DNA from: Membranipora membranacea
Lineage: Eukaryota; Bryozoa; Gymnolaemata; Cheilostomatida; Membraniporidae
DNA: 64,000 nucleotides
NCBI GenBank assembly: GCA_914767715.1
Contig: OU612071.1
Span: 12,257,493-12,321,492 of the forward strand
Direction: 5' to 3'
The position numbers and the translations under genes were made by a program. The stretch's first letter is position 1. The number at the start of each line of letters is the position of its first letter. The notes under the pieces are model-generated. The model had not been told where the DNA came from. It worked only from the letters and a program-made list of their open reading frames with translations, and made no database searches. Shown in pieces: positions 24,586 through 33,944 of this stretch.

Positions 24586-24677
24586 CATAGAGTTTAGCCA
24601 AGCTTTGTTCGGTGGGGGGGGGGGTGAACCCCCCCCCCCCACCGAACAAAGCTTGTCAAGACAGGCTACATAGAGTT
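24586..24677. mobile_element. 74-bp fold-back element with 9-bp target duplication
   Basis: CATAGAGTT occurs directly at 24586-24594 and 24669-24677. Between them, the element begins TAGCCAAGCTTTGTTCGG and ends CCGAACAAAGCTTGTC followed by AAGACAGGCTA. The arms pair perfectly over AAGCTTTGTTCGGTG plus a run of about 11 G against 11 C, with a 4-base TGAA loop. The left arm lacks about 9 bases present in the right arm (the TGTCTTGAC part of TAGCCTGTCTTGACAAGC). The same terminus occurs at 39653-39672 and 60240-60258. It sits about 50 bp upstream of the gene A start codon; copy B lacks it. Confidence 0.8.
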
Positions 24678-24727
24678 ATGCTTGACACGAAGAGAATCCA
24701 ACAATCAAACAAACCGATGAAAGAAAG

Positions 24728-24926
24728 ATGCCTAGACAAGGACGAGAAAGCTCTCTCAACAAGAATAAGGTGTTAATCGCTGGGTTGACACTGCTGCTTG
24801 TATCTGGATTCATCCTTGTAGGAGCGTGCTGTGGGCTTGTACTCACCCAACTGGAAGAGCTCAACATGAAGATGAGCGACATGGAAGGAAAGATTCGTCA
24901 AAATACTGACACAATCAACGACCTAG
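24728..24926 (+). CDS. Gene A exon 1: cytoplasmic tail and signal anchor
   Basis: Encodes a 12-residue basic head (RQGRESSLNKNK), then a hydrophobic segment of about 26 residues containing LTLLLVSGFILVGACCGLVL, then the start of the coiled coil (QLEELNMKMSDMEGKI). Basic residues before and acidic residues after the membrane segment predict N-in topology. Ends at donor GTAAGA in phase 1. By eye the coding bases match gene B at roughly 65-70%, less than the non-coding bases flanking the exon (about 87%). Confidence 0.8.
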
Positions 24927-27900
24927 GTAAGATAATACCACAATCACAGTCTAAAGATCATCAAATACCCTTGTAGGGGAGTATTTGACTTGAATGAAGA
25001 TATGTTTAGTTAACTTCATGCAAGCCTGCACCGAGTGTCAGCTAGTTGGTAGCTTTTATAGAATAATACTTGACCATTCTAGGGCGCATTTCTTCAGATC
25101 TTGTGACTGCTGTGTATTATAGTGCATTGAATGGTATTTATATCAAATTTAACCAATCGTCAATGCTAAAATATGTTGCAAAATTGATTGAAGATTGTAA
25201 TAATGATGATACATACATGATTTTCATTATTTCAACGTAAAAACAGGGATGAAATTTAACTCTCAACTTTGTTACATTGCAGCTTCAAATTCCATTCATT
25301 TGTGTGTTATGTATACGCATAGTACATGGAGTGGAAGCGCCACACTTTGGCCAAGCCATGCCAACTTTTTCCAGGTCCAACTTGGTCCATTTCAAATTAG
25401 ATTCCATTCAATCCTAAACTAGGCCAACACAGGAGGTAAATACACCCAAAGGTGCTGGGAGCTTAGGCAAGGGATCGTGTAAGCTCCCCCAGTGGGATAT
25501 GAAGCCACAACCGATGGCACCATCTCAACTTTGGAATGGTGAGATGGCGCTATTGGTTATTGGTTGCCATACAATTCATGACACATGAGTTGTGGCTCCA
25601 TTCAGTCATTCGCCATGACAAGCAACAAGGGTATTGTCGTGTGAGCTATCAACTTAGATTTCAGAAGAAATCCATCCAGTTTATTGTTAGCTTCTCATTT
25701 TCAATTGTTGACTCTCTGTGTATCACATCATGTCCCCATCATGTTAACATGATGTTAATAAATCCGGTAGTTAATAAAGTTCATAATAATAACATGCATG
25801 CTTGCAACTATGATAAATATTATATTATTGTTGTCAAGTTCATGAATGTTAGAATCCCATTACTCAAGTAGTTAAGTGTTCTCAAACAAACAAATTTACA
25901 ACGCTTCCGCTTCCGACCAAAATTTAACAAGTACAATTGTTGTGGACAATAGTCGGCAACAAGTTGGAAGTTTGTTGAGTTGATGCAATGACTATCATTA
26001 TTATATTTATTAAAGGTGGTACAACAAACTTATTTGGTTTAAGTGGCCGCGTGACAAGGCTAGAGGCTTAATAAATTAAGTTGGACAATTAAAAAGTGTA
26101 AATTGTTATTTTAATTGTAGAACGTTACATGAATCAGAGTTTGGCAGAAATTATGAAGCAGCAAAAGGAGAATGACGACGTATTTCAAAATCTCAGTGAG
26201 GGTTTGCTATATACCATTCCACTCCATGACATCATCAGTTACTGAATTCCATAGCAACACATTCAATATTGTCACAGTTTCATATCAAAAGTCGACTTGG
26301 ATCATTGAATAGTGCATTATTAGCAATCAAGCAGCTGTATTGTAGCAGAAAAGTTGTAAAGATTGTCAGCCACTATAGGCCAGGTCGTCAGCGACGGTCC
26401 TACTCAATCTTTCAGGTTTATTTTCACTTGAATCAAGACGAAAGTTACTGTCAAGTGACAGCAGGGAGAATGGTGACAGGGTATAGTGATTTTGTTACCA
26501 TGTTGCACATTGAAATGGCCAATTGACGGTGAGCTAATGATTATGTTTTTTGAAGGTTACCCAACCAAACAACCAGGAGGAGACACCACCGTTCAAGGAC
26601 ATCAAGGAGTGAAACATCAACTGTACCAGCAACTCGGTGAGAGCTCACAAACTCATAAGATTCTGCAAATATCTCAGTTCTTCAATTTAATCATAATTGG
26701 GTGGTTTTACTATTTAACATACCCTATAGGAGTTTAGTTTTCGCGGCATTTAGGATTCGCTTTTCGCGTTTTTGCCTAAGTAGCAAAATTAAGTGTATCT
26801 TAAATTAAACTCACTCACCATAGTTACATAAACAATGTACAATTATACAGGAAAACACCTTCTCTAAACATGCAAGGTTGTGTGGTGTAGTGGTCCAAGT
26901 GTCTGCCTTGCTATCAGGTGGAGGGTTATGCCCTGGGTTCGAATCCCAGCTTGGACATTTTTTTTTTAATTTTCACTAGTAAGCCTACTAGTGAAATTTA
27001 GTACTAGCGAATTTTAGTACCAGGTCCAGATAGCGAAATTAAACTCTATCTAAATTAAACTCCTATATGGTAGATTGATGGAAAGAAGAAAAGCTGCAAT
27101 GGTGTGTCAGAAAAAATAGAATAGAAATAAAAGTTTTCTCGAGTCTAGATAGACTACGTTCGATTCAGTGATCCTACATTCTGGCGGGTCTTTCAATTAG
27201 AATGATCATCGAATTTTCAAGCAAAGGTATCACTATTACCCCGCTCAAAATTATCGCTGATTTGACCTTTATGCAAGAATAATTTGCTCCCAAGTCGCTC
27301 ACTCTGAACGTTGTAGCTCTCTCAATGACTAAGCGATTTGTGGACCAGACCCTAGCGATAAGATCGCAATTTTGGCTGTCTTTAATTGTAATACTCTCCT
27401 TGGTCAGTTTAATTCTATTGGTGAGCCACCTGCACATAGGAAATAGGACCATGTGCTCTCATGTATTTAAAATTAGGAGTCACTATGATTGTAAACCGTG
27501 GGAGAAGTCATTGATATACATCCTTGTATATGCCTGCGAACGTGTGAAGTAGAATCAGAAGTCAGGCTGGCCCTTAGGAGGATGTGATGTATCCTAGAAG
27601 CTAGGATGGGTTCTGCATCAAATGTAGGGTTGTAACAAACTATGTCCTGATGATGCTGATGCTGAATCATAACAACTTGAATACTTATAATTCTGAGTGA
27701 TGTTTTAATAATATGATATAATACATAAAGGTGCATTCAAATACCAAATTTATTTCCCTACCATACCCCGATAAGTCTTAATGGTGCTGAATCTTAATAA
27801 TGACAATCTCAGTATACAGTTAATTTTTCTCAAGATTTAGGCAATTTCAATATTATTTTGAGACTAGCTTCTATCTACAATGGGAATATGAGGCCATTCT

Positions 27901-30900
27901 CGCAATCTAATATTCGATTTCTCTGGATTGCAGCTATGTCACTCGAGAGATTTGAAACAAAGATCAGCAACCAAGCGACCGAAATTGCCAATTTCAGAAC
28001 GGATTTGCAAGCAGCCGACGATCGATACAAAGGTACATTCAAATGCCAAAACTATTTCCCTATTATACCCCGGTAAGTCTTAATGGTGCTGATTCTAATT
28101 AATGAAAATCTCAGTATACAGTAAATTTTTCTCAAAATATAGGCAATTTCAATACTATTTGGAGACTAGCTTCTATCTACAATGGGAATATGAGGCCATT
28201 CTCGCAATCTAATCTCATTTTCTTTGGATTGCAGCTATGTCACTCGAGATATTGGAACTAAAGATCAGTAACCAAGCAACTGACATTGCAAACCTCAGAA
28301 CAGATTCACAAGCAGCCGATGCTTCAATGATCGTAGACATCACATCGCTAAATGAATCTATAAATCATGAAATCTCACTTCTACATACCATGTTGGAAGG
28401 AACGGTTAACGCCTCTGATAGCATGTTGTTCCACAAAGCTAAGTCACATCCTTCCACACCCTCGATAGAGATGATTGACCTACTGCACACCAAGGTTGAG
28501 AATATGAGCACTGCAATAGTTGAGGTTCAAGACTTCATCCATAACGCTACAGCACTCATGACATCAATCAATGAATTGGGTTCAAGGGACAGAAATCTAT
28601 TGTATAATCAACTAAACAACTTAGAAATTCATCTAAATGGTACAAGCCGTGATCAGCAGAATATGCGAGAAAGCATCAACTCCTTGAACACACAGTTAGA
28701 TAACCTGGAAAAATCCACACCTACGGCAATGGATGAAAGCTTGCAAAACTTCGCGAAAATCTTCAACAAGACGCTTGAAAACATTGAATCAAAGATGAAC
28801 CAACACATTGCGATGATGGAGTCAATAAATGACACGGCTTCGGCTCAGAGGAACACCTTGTACATACAGTTGAACGAGATGATGGCCTCAATGAACGATT
28901 CGGCCTCGGCTGAGAGGAACTCCTTGTATGTACAGTTAGAAAACCTGGATAAGTCCACTACAATGGCAATGGCTGAAACCTCCCAACACATCTCGAACAT
29001 CAACATGACAATTAATCAACAGACAGCAATGATGGAGTTGATGAATGACTCAGCGATGGTAGAGAGGAAAACCTTGTACACACATTTAGACAACCTGAAT
29101 GAGTCAACAACTACGGCGATGGATGAAGCCGCTCGAAACATCTCGAACATCAGCTTGAAAATTAATGAACAGACATCAATGTTTGAGTTGATGAATGATT
29201 CGGCCTCCGCTGAGAGAAACTCCTTGTACGTACAGTTAGAAAACCTGAATGATTCAACAACAACGGCGATGGATCAGTTGTATACTCAACGAAACACCTT
29301 CTTAACACATCTTAATGAGCTCACAACAATAGCGATTGATGAAAACATGGACTTCTCAAGTGCCTCTGCTTTGGTACAACCCTACTTTTGTAAGTTAATT
29401 GAGTCATTCATATGCAATTTGATCCCACGTTTCGAATCGGAGGCATCTAATGATTTGTCCGATTCTGATATGAATGAATGCGATTTTCCTGATGAATTTT
29501 AGGTTATGTATTATGAAACGCAGCCATAGGTCATCCTTGTTGGGACAATTCTGGCAGGAAGAGCGTCCATGAGCAAGGGCTCCTGTGTACCAAAATTAGT
29601 CATTGGGTCATTATCAAGTTGTTATTATGCATTGCTGGCCCCAAGTACTCATGTTAAACACTAGGTTCCGCTCCAAAAGTGTGTCATTGGTTACCATATT
29701 TTGTCACGATATCAAATCAATCATCCTCTAGCAGTCCATTGTGTCGAAACTATAATGGTAAGGGATGTCGATCATTGTGCTCGAAATTTACTGAGAACTT
29801 TGCGTGTTTTTCTGCTCATGCAATGCAATCAAGACTTTATTGATAATGTCCAATAACCATGACCTTTTGCTAAAAGACCATTCATTGAGCCATGATTCTT
29901 GGCTAGATGCTAAAGTGGATTATGATCTCATCACTGAGGTTGGGCACCTTAACTCTATTGTGCTATTCTCAGGCACTTTCGCATATGTGGCCTTTATGGC
30001 GATCCCTCATGTCGATCCTCAATGTTGATGCTGTAAAGTTTGTGATAATCTTCAATGCATTTTTACAACATTAAAACGTCGACGATCAGTACTACATAGG
30101 GTGAATAATGATTATAATTATGTTCAAAGGCGGTCAATGTACCGATGAGTCAAGCCCATGTACACTTGGAGAGTTTGACGAACTCCTCTGTCAGCGGGGT
30201 TTCCTGCAGTCGCATAAAAGATATGGGGAAAGAAGTTATTCAAATTTACTCCGTTATTCTACAATACTAAAGAATCCAGGATTCAAAGGATTGAGCATAA
30301 TATTCCATGCGTATGAGGTTCGTTGAGTAATAATAATAATAATAAATAATAATAAATAATAATAAAATATGCCGAATAAGATGTGATACAAAATATCAGC
30401 CTCAAAGTAAGTCTTCAAGTCTATGCCCCACACTGATAGCTAATGCGTCTGGTTACGGGACAAATACTCAATAGTGTGTTCAAGCCTACATGCGGTTGAA
30501 GCCCTTTTCACCAGATGTTTCTAATAAAATTAGCCATATAATTATACTTATTGCTCCAACAATTATTAGCTCAAATCCCATACATGTACAATCTGCATCT
30601 TTTTTTCTTCTTTCGGCCGTTTGATATAATTTCAGATAAATCAGGGACATTCTGATCAAAGATTTTCTACTGTTGATCAATAAATTCACAATGGTTTCAC
30701 ACTATTAGAATATATTAGAAGCACTAGTAGTGCAGATCATACAGAGAAAACCGATCCCTTGCCGAGCACTCATTAATTTGTTTTACTATAATAACCCCAA
30801 GATGGAAATCTACTCGAATGCGCAATAGTGGCATAATTTGTCGCCCTAGATACAAATGTGAGAGCAGTCGCTAATCAAGAGAGAGTATGAGTGTCATATT

Positions 30901-31289
30901 AATTTATTTTGCATTGCATATTGCTTCATATTATTACGCATTGTCGCTTATAGGTAGAAGAAGAATATGACTGGCTGGAAATCGGGATTGCTGATAAACG
31001 CTACCAGAGATGCGACAACTCTGTTGATCCTTTGATTTACAACTTTAACGTTTCAGAGGCTGACGATATCTACGTAACTTTTATGTCTGATTCTTCTGGA
31101 ATTAGACCTGGTTTTATGATTGAGTTCAACTTCGAATTAATCCCTAATACGGAATCAGCATACAAAGCAACCATAGATCATATTAAGTGTATAGTTTATG
31201 AATCGCCTCAAGCATTCCCTGATCCCTGGTCAACGGACACTTTCACATCTTCAACTCCTGAAACCATTGCCGACCCTGACGGCAAGTAA
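24728..31289 (+). CDS. Type II membrane coiled-coil/CUB receptor, gene A
   Basis: Seven-exon model: 24728-24926, 26121-26195, 26556-26636, 27934-28032, 28235-29389, 30130-30317, 30954-31289. The coding total of 2133 bases is divisible by three and gives 710 aa. The first five introns join in phase 1 and the last, within the CUB, in phase 0. Order: basic cytoplasmic N terminus (residues 1-14), signal anchor (about 15-40), short stalk exons (41-151), long repetitive coiled coil with many N-x-S/T sites (152-536), CUB domain (about 537-673), and a Ser/Thr/Pro/Asp-rich tail. No cleavable signal peptide is seen, so I infer type II topology with the CUB outside the cell, like scavenger-receptor or collectin-type stalked proteins. 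CUB domains are extracellular protein- or glycan-binding modules. An exon present in gene B (47243-47344) survives here near 26016 only as a stop-containing remnant. The start was chosen as the first ATG in frame with the membrane segment; an upstream out-of-frame ATG lies at 24717. The ligand is unknown. Confidence 0.8.
25440..25560. repeat. tRNA-like inverted pair in gene A intron 1
   Basis: Two arms, AACCGATGGCACCATCTCA and, 12 bases later, TGAGATGGCGCTATTGGTT, are inverted copies of an A-box-like tRNA 5' segment placed head to head. The left arm continues outward into GATATGAAGCC. Probably remains of two SINEs in opposite orientation. Similar head-to-head pairs occur in gene B intron 1 (44.6-44.76 and 45.1-45.28 kb). 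Confidence 0.5.
26725..27068. mobile_element. 344-bp TA-type MITE in gene A intron 3
   Basis: Starts TATAGGAGTTTAGTTTTCGC and ends AAATTAAACTCCTATA, a terminal inverted repeat. Sub-terminal copies of the same motif lie further in (TAAATTAAACTC at 26803-26814, AAATTAAACTC at 27036-27046). Copy B reads through at about 48540 without it (AGCATAGGTCGATAGG against A's TAGATTGATGG after the element), so the insertion is private to A. TA flanks suggest a Tc1/mariner-type target. It encloses a tRNA-like sequence at 26880-26957. Confidence 0.75.
26880..26957 (+). tRNA. tRNA-like sequence (probably not a functional tRNA)
   Basis: Has an A-box-like TGGTGTAGTGG, a good T arm CTGGGTTCGAATCCCAG (B box GGTTCGAATCC) and a 3' strand CTTGGAC followed by A and a T10 run that could end Pol III transcription. 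The acceptor does not close: GTCCAAG, which would pair with CTTGGAC, lies after the A box rather than at the 5' end. The anticodon loop appears to be 9 bases. I read it as a tRNA-derived promoter or pseudogene carried by the surrounding MITE. Confidence 0.4.
27180..27402 (-). mobile_element. MITE, GGGGGTCTTTCAATTAG family, reverse orientation
   Basis: Begins CTGGCGGGTCTTTCAATTAG and contains, as complements, the family blocks for AGTGAGTGATAATTTTGAGC, the GGGAGC block and the GCGATTTTGGC block. It ends CTTTAATTGTAATACTC. Lies in gene A intron 3, at the equivalent position to the copy at 48650 in gene B, so it predates the duplication. Confidence 0.75.
27728..28331 (+). repeat. 302-bp exon-intron tandem duplication in gene A
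   Basis: 27728-28029 and 28030-28331 align throughout: both begin AAGGT(G/A)CATTCAAAT, share TTCTATCTACAATGGGAATA, then a TTTGGATTGCAG-type acceptor and the exon start CTATGTCACTCGAGA. The first exon copy (27934-28032) has gained a donor, GTACAT, where the second continues into the long stalk exon. Gene B has only one copy. A 99-base phase 1-1 exon was thus added to gene A without shifting the frame. Confidence 0.9.
28235..29389 (+). CDS. Gene A stalk exon: repetitive glycosylated coiled coil
   Basis: Exon of 385 codons between acceptor TTTGGATTGCAG and donor TTTT/GTAAGT. It is built from repeats of about 49 residues, with core MNDSASAERNSLYVQLENL followed by STTTAMDEAxxNIS and a turn back to MELMNDSA. 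Leucine/isoleucine heptads predict a multimeric coiled coil. N-x-S/T sites recur in each repeat (NDS, NES, NIS, NMT). If the donor at 29390 is not used, the frame runs on 37 codons past 29389 to a stop ending at 29502, giving a CUB-less form. Gene B has one additional repeat of about 43 residues. Confidence 0.85.
30130..30317 (+). CDS. Gene A CUB domain, first exon
   Basis: Enters in phase 1 after TTCAAAG and reads GQCTDESSPCTLGEFDELLC with four cysteines (CG.QC, PC, LC), then KNPGFKGLSIIFHAYE, the buried strand that in CUB domains precedes the second half. Exits at a weak donor GTTCGT in phase 0. Matches gene B at about 65% of residues. Confidence 0.75.
30954..31289 (+). CDS. Gene A CUB domain, second exon, and tail
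   Basis: Starts after CTTATAG in phase 0. YDWLEI is the typical CUB 'YDYLEI' strand, RYQRCDN the C4 region, and YVTFMSDSSGIRPGFMIEFN the conserved 'V.F.SD.....GF...Y' strand. The cysteine expected before YDWLEI is missing (EEEYD), while gene B has it. Past the CUB comes TESAYKAT, one more cysteine, and a tail of about 30 residues rich in Ser, Thr, Pro and Asp. Only about 40-45% identical to gene B in residues. Confidence 0.75.
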   Translation, partial: VEEEYDWLEIGIADKRYQRCDNSVDPLIYNFNVSEADDIYVTFMSDSSGIRPGFMIEFNFELIPNTESAYKATIDHIKCIVYESPQAFPDPWSTDTFTSSTPETIADPDGK

Positions 31290-31455
31290 AATGATGTTGT
31301 GATGTCTAAGCCTGAGCAATGAGAATACAACTTTAACTGAGTTGTGTAGATGAAGTGGTTTTTGGTGTGATGAAACATGTAACACATTGAAAGCATTGTT
31401 GGCGAATACTTTCATGAATGTCTACGGGTTCAGGTTTCAGTTCACAAGATTTGAT

Positions 31456-31461
31456 AATAAA
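31456..31461 (+). promoter_or_regulatory. Putative poly(A) signal, gene A
   Basis: AATAAA lies 167 bases past the stop codon, the first canonical signal after it. A T/GT-rich stretch follows within about 50 bases. Confidence 0.4.
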
Positions 31462-31504
31462 ACGATACATGTAGAATGAAAGCCAGCTCACTTTATCTCT
31501 TCAT

Positions 31505-31855
31505 TGTAAAAGCCTAAATCTAAGTCTAAGTCTTCATTGCGGAGAGGGTTACCCCTCTAGAGTACAGGTGCAGGGACCCATGGTACTCAAGCCGCACCCT
31601 ATGCCCTTGCCCGCCGGAATTCCGGCTACTCTTTATATCGAAGAGGCAGAGGGGGATATTTTTACTGCATGAGGGGTGTGCAAACACACAGTGGACCTCC
31701 TGTAGTTTTAGTCCCATTCCGCAAGGACCTGGCTAGGATGAATGGCGCGCCAGTACCAAATCAGAAATGACTGCCGGTGCTGGGAATTGAACCTGTACCT
31801 CACAGATCGCAAGTCCGCCCCTTAACCATCAGACCACTCCCGACTGTAAGAGCCT
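31505..31855 (-). mobile_element. 329-bp tRNA-derived SINE with 11-bp target duplication
   Basis: Flanked by TGTAAAAGCCT (31505-31515) and TGTAAGAGCCT (31845-31855). Read on the minus strand, the head has an A box (GTGGTCTGATGG) and a B box (GGTTCAATTCC) in a tRNA-like segment. A conserved-looking body of about 250 bp follows, with a (TTAGAC)-type 3' tail. Copy B lacks it at about 53417. No coding capacity; it would have moved using a LINE's reverse transcriptase. Confidence 0.85.
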
Positions 31856-32391
31856 TTACATTGACTTTTATGAACACAGTAATAGAAAAAGAAAGTATAC
31901 CCATCACTACATCCAGAAAGGTTTTGCACATGTCTTGAGTGCTACACAAACCTTTAAGTTAATTACCAACGACAAGTATTGTGAACAATATGGATCTGAT
32001 AAATTTAAGAACAGTCTAAGCCAATTAATGAGGATTCTCTGTGATAACTTCTCTCTCCAATATTCCTTGTGAGGTTTTTGCAATGGTTGTAGTGATCAAT
32101 TAATTCTTCTAAAGTTGTAAGTGACTGACAATGAAAGTCTTACTAAGATGTGTAGTGGTAGTTGTCTCCCTGTTTTTCAACACTTATATTACAGTTAAGC
32201 AGAAAATCCTAGAATTTTCAGGGATCACTCTTTTCTATCTCGTTGGCAAAGGACATCAATCCTTTTGCACTGGCACAAGCTGTGCTGTTCAACCACAGTT
32301 AGGTTTTTTGTCATTAATAGTAACTGTTATAAGGATATACCTTCAATGATAAAACAGCGTTCTCCAAGTAAGAAATACTCAGTGTTAAGAT

Positions 32392-32461
32392 GGCTGCAAG
32401 GCGAGTTAGTGATATAACAATGTGATATTTGATAATGCGCTGCCCTAACTCACATTGCAGC
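32392..32461. repeat. Fold-back 1 (CAATGCGAGTTAG family)
   Basis: Arms GGCTGCAAGGCGAGTTAG and CTAACTCACATTGCAGC pair around an AT-rich centre. In copy B the same fold-back (left arm GCTGCAATGCGAGTTAG at 53999) has been split by the 2-kb element at 54058-56067. Confidence 0.75.
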
Positions 32462-32593
32462 TATTGCATTGGGACTTTCACCTTATCATAAAGACTGAAA
32501 ATGTCAGACAGTGAGTTTGGTTGCAAACATGTACACCACGGTGTAATTCATATAAAAAGAAGCCTGATTGATGTTAGTCTAAGTGATCAGACA

Positions 32594-32674
32594 GCTTCAA
32601 TGCGAGTTAGGAGAATTACATTATCAACCATTCCCATGGGTGATAATGTAATACCACTAACTCGCATTGGAGCC
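32594..32674. repeat. Fold-back 2 (CAATGCGAGTTAG family)
   Basis: Arms of about 33 bases, GCTTCAATGCGAGTTAGGAG... and ...CACTAACTCGCATTGGAGC, enclose TTCCCATGGG. Related in sequence to fold-back 1, 130 bp away. In copy B only the left arm and loop remain (56222-56268). Confidence 0.8.
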
Positions 32675-32862
32675 ATCTGAGCACGTAGACTAGGTTGATG
32701 AATCCATTCAACCAAAAAGAACAAATCTTGTGCTATGCTGCCAACACGCTGCTATAAACTAGATCAAGCATGATCCGACTGGCCTGCATTTAGAGTTTTG
32801 AGCCACAGCTTGCCATTAAATGGGAATGATCGAAATGTGGGTTGGATCATACTTGATATAAT

Positions 32863-33110
32863 CGAAGACTCTAACTTGGGTTCGAATTCCCGGTGGCCGC
32901 AGATTTGTTTCGATGTTATTTTTTCTCAGCTCTATCATGGAAATGGCTGCATATTTCGAGATCGAGCCAAGAGGTGACAACTCAGCTCGATGAAGGCCGA
33001 CCTTGAAATTCACATGGAAACATGGTGAATGGCTCCCATCAGTGAGTGAATTTTCAAAATTCTTCATTTTGATGCGCATATTATATTATTCGGGCGGACA
33101 GGCAGTGCGC
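32863..33110 (+). repeat. tRNA-headed repeat, copy A (head truncated)
   Basis: Begins within the tRNA-like head at GAAGACTCTAACTTGG, continues through the B-box region GGGTTCGAATTCCCGGTGG, and into a body matching 57760-57970. Copy B keeps the full head (57687-57756). Copy A has lost the first half of the head together with about 1.25 kb that lies upstream of it in copy B. Confidence 0.65.
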
Positions 33111-33944
33111 CTTGCAATGCTATAATTATAATTTTAATAGAACCTCTGATTTGACCGGTGCCTCTGAGGTAATCTAATAACGGAAACATTCACATAAATT
33201 TTACCTTTTTGGTGTGCCGGATCGTCTCAGTTTTGTTAGTTACTTGTTTTGCTCACAATTCCCTGTACTTATTAATTAAATTATTATTGCGCATCGAGCA
33301 TAGTAATTAACACCCATTATTTTAATTACAGTGGACTAATTCAAAAAGATATTTTGTGTGTAAAATGCATTGATATCAAAGGGTCATATTATCGAAAAAG
33401 ATAATTTTCCTAAGCAGAATGTGCACAAAATCCGAAAAAATATCATAATATAAAGTGTCAGCTGCAAAGTCATGGTATCAATACCTCATAAAATCCAACC
33501 ACAAATCCAACCATCAAATGACAGCTGAAGAAGAAAAAAGTTATACTAAATAGGGTCATAAAAAAACATAATTTGATCAGCAACAAAAAAAGTATATATG
33601 GCTGGAGAAATATAAAAAAAAACGAATATTCTGTGTAGATAACAGCGAATAAACTCGACCTTAACCGAATTAACTACCTAGTGATTAGCATACCGAATGC
33701 GGTTATAAAATAAGATAAGTTTATAATCAGTTTATCAGCGATGGAGTCAAGTTGCTTTGTGTCACCCTCGTATACACCACATGGTTACAATATTGCAATG
33801 TGGGTTCTCCGGTTTACGGAGTCACCACATTAACTCTCTAAGACTGAGATCTGTGCTCACGAGCTTGGGACGATGATTCTCGCTATGTGACATTGTCTTT
33901 GTACAATTATCTAGATACGATCTCATTTAATTCGAGCGCAAAAA
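33111..33944. other. Non-coding, conserved between copies A and B
   Basis: Aligns with 57970-59270 apart from two MITEs inserted in copy B. No gene seen. Confidence 0.5.

Noticed and set aside
28653-28835. Minus-strand frames opposite the stalk exons (also 49967-50329, 50471-50800, 50852-51040)
   Set aside because: Antisense shadows of the repetitive coiled-coil exon.
29390-29502. Treating the stalk exon as a complete single-exon gene ending at 29502
   Set aside because: A strong GTAAGT donor in phase with the CUB exon exists in both copies, and both spliced models close in frame.
32131-32349. 72-codon hydrophobic frame after gene A
   Set aside because: The equivalent region of copy B is frame-broken, so it is not conserved as coding.
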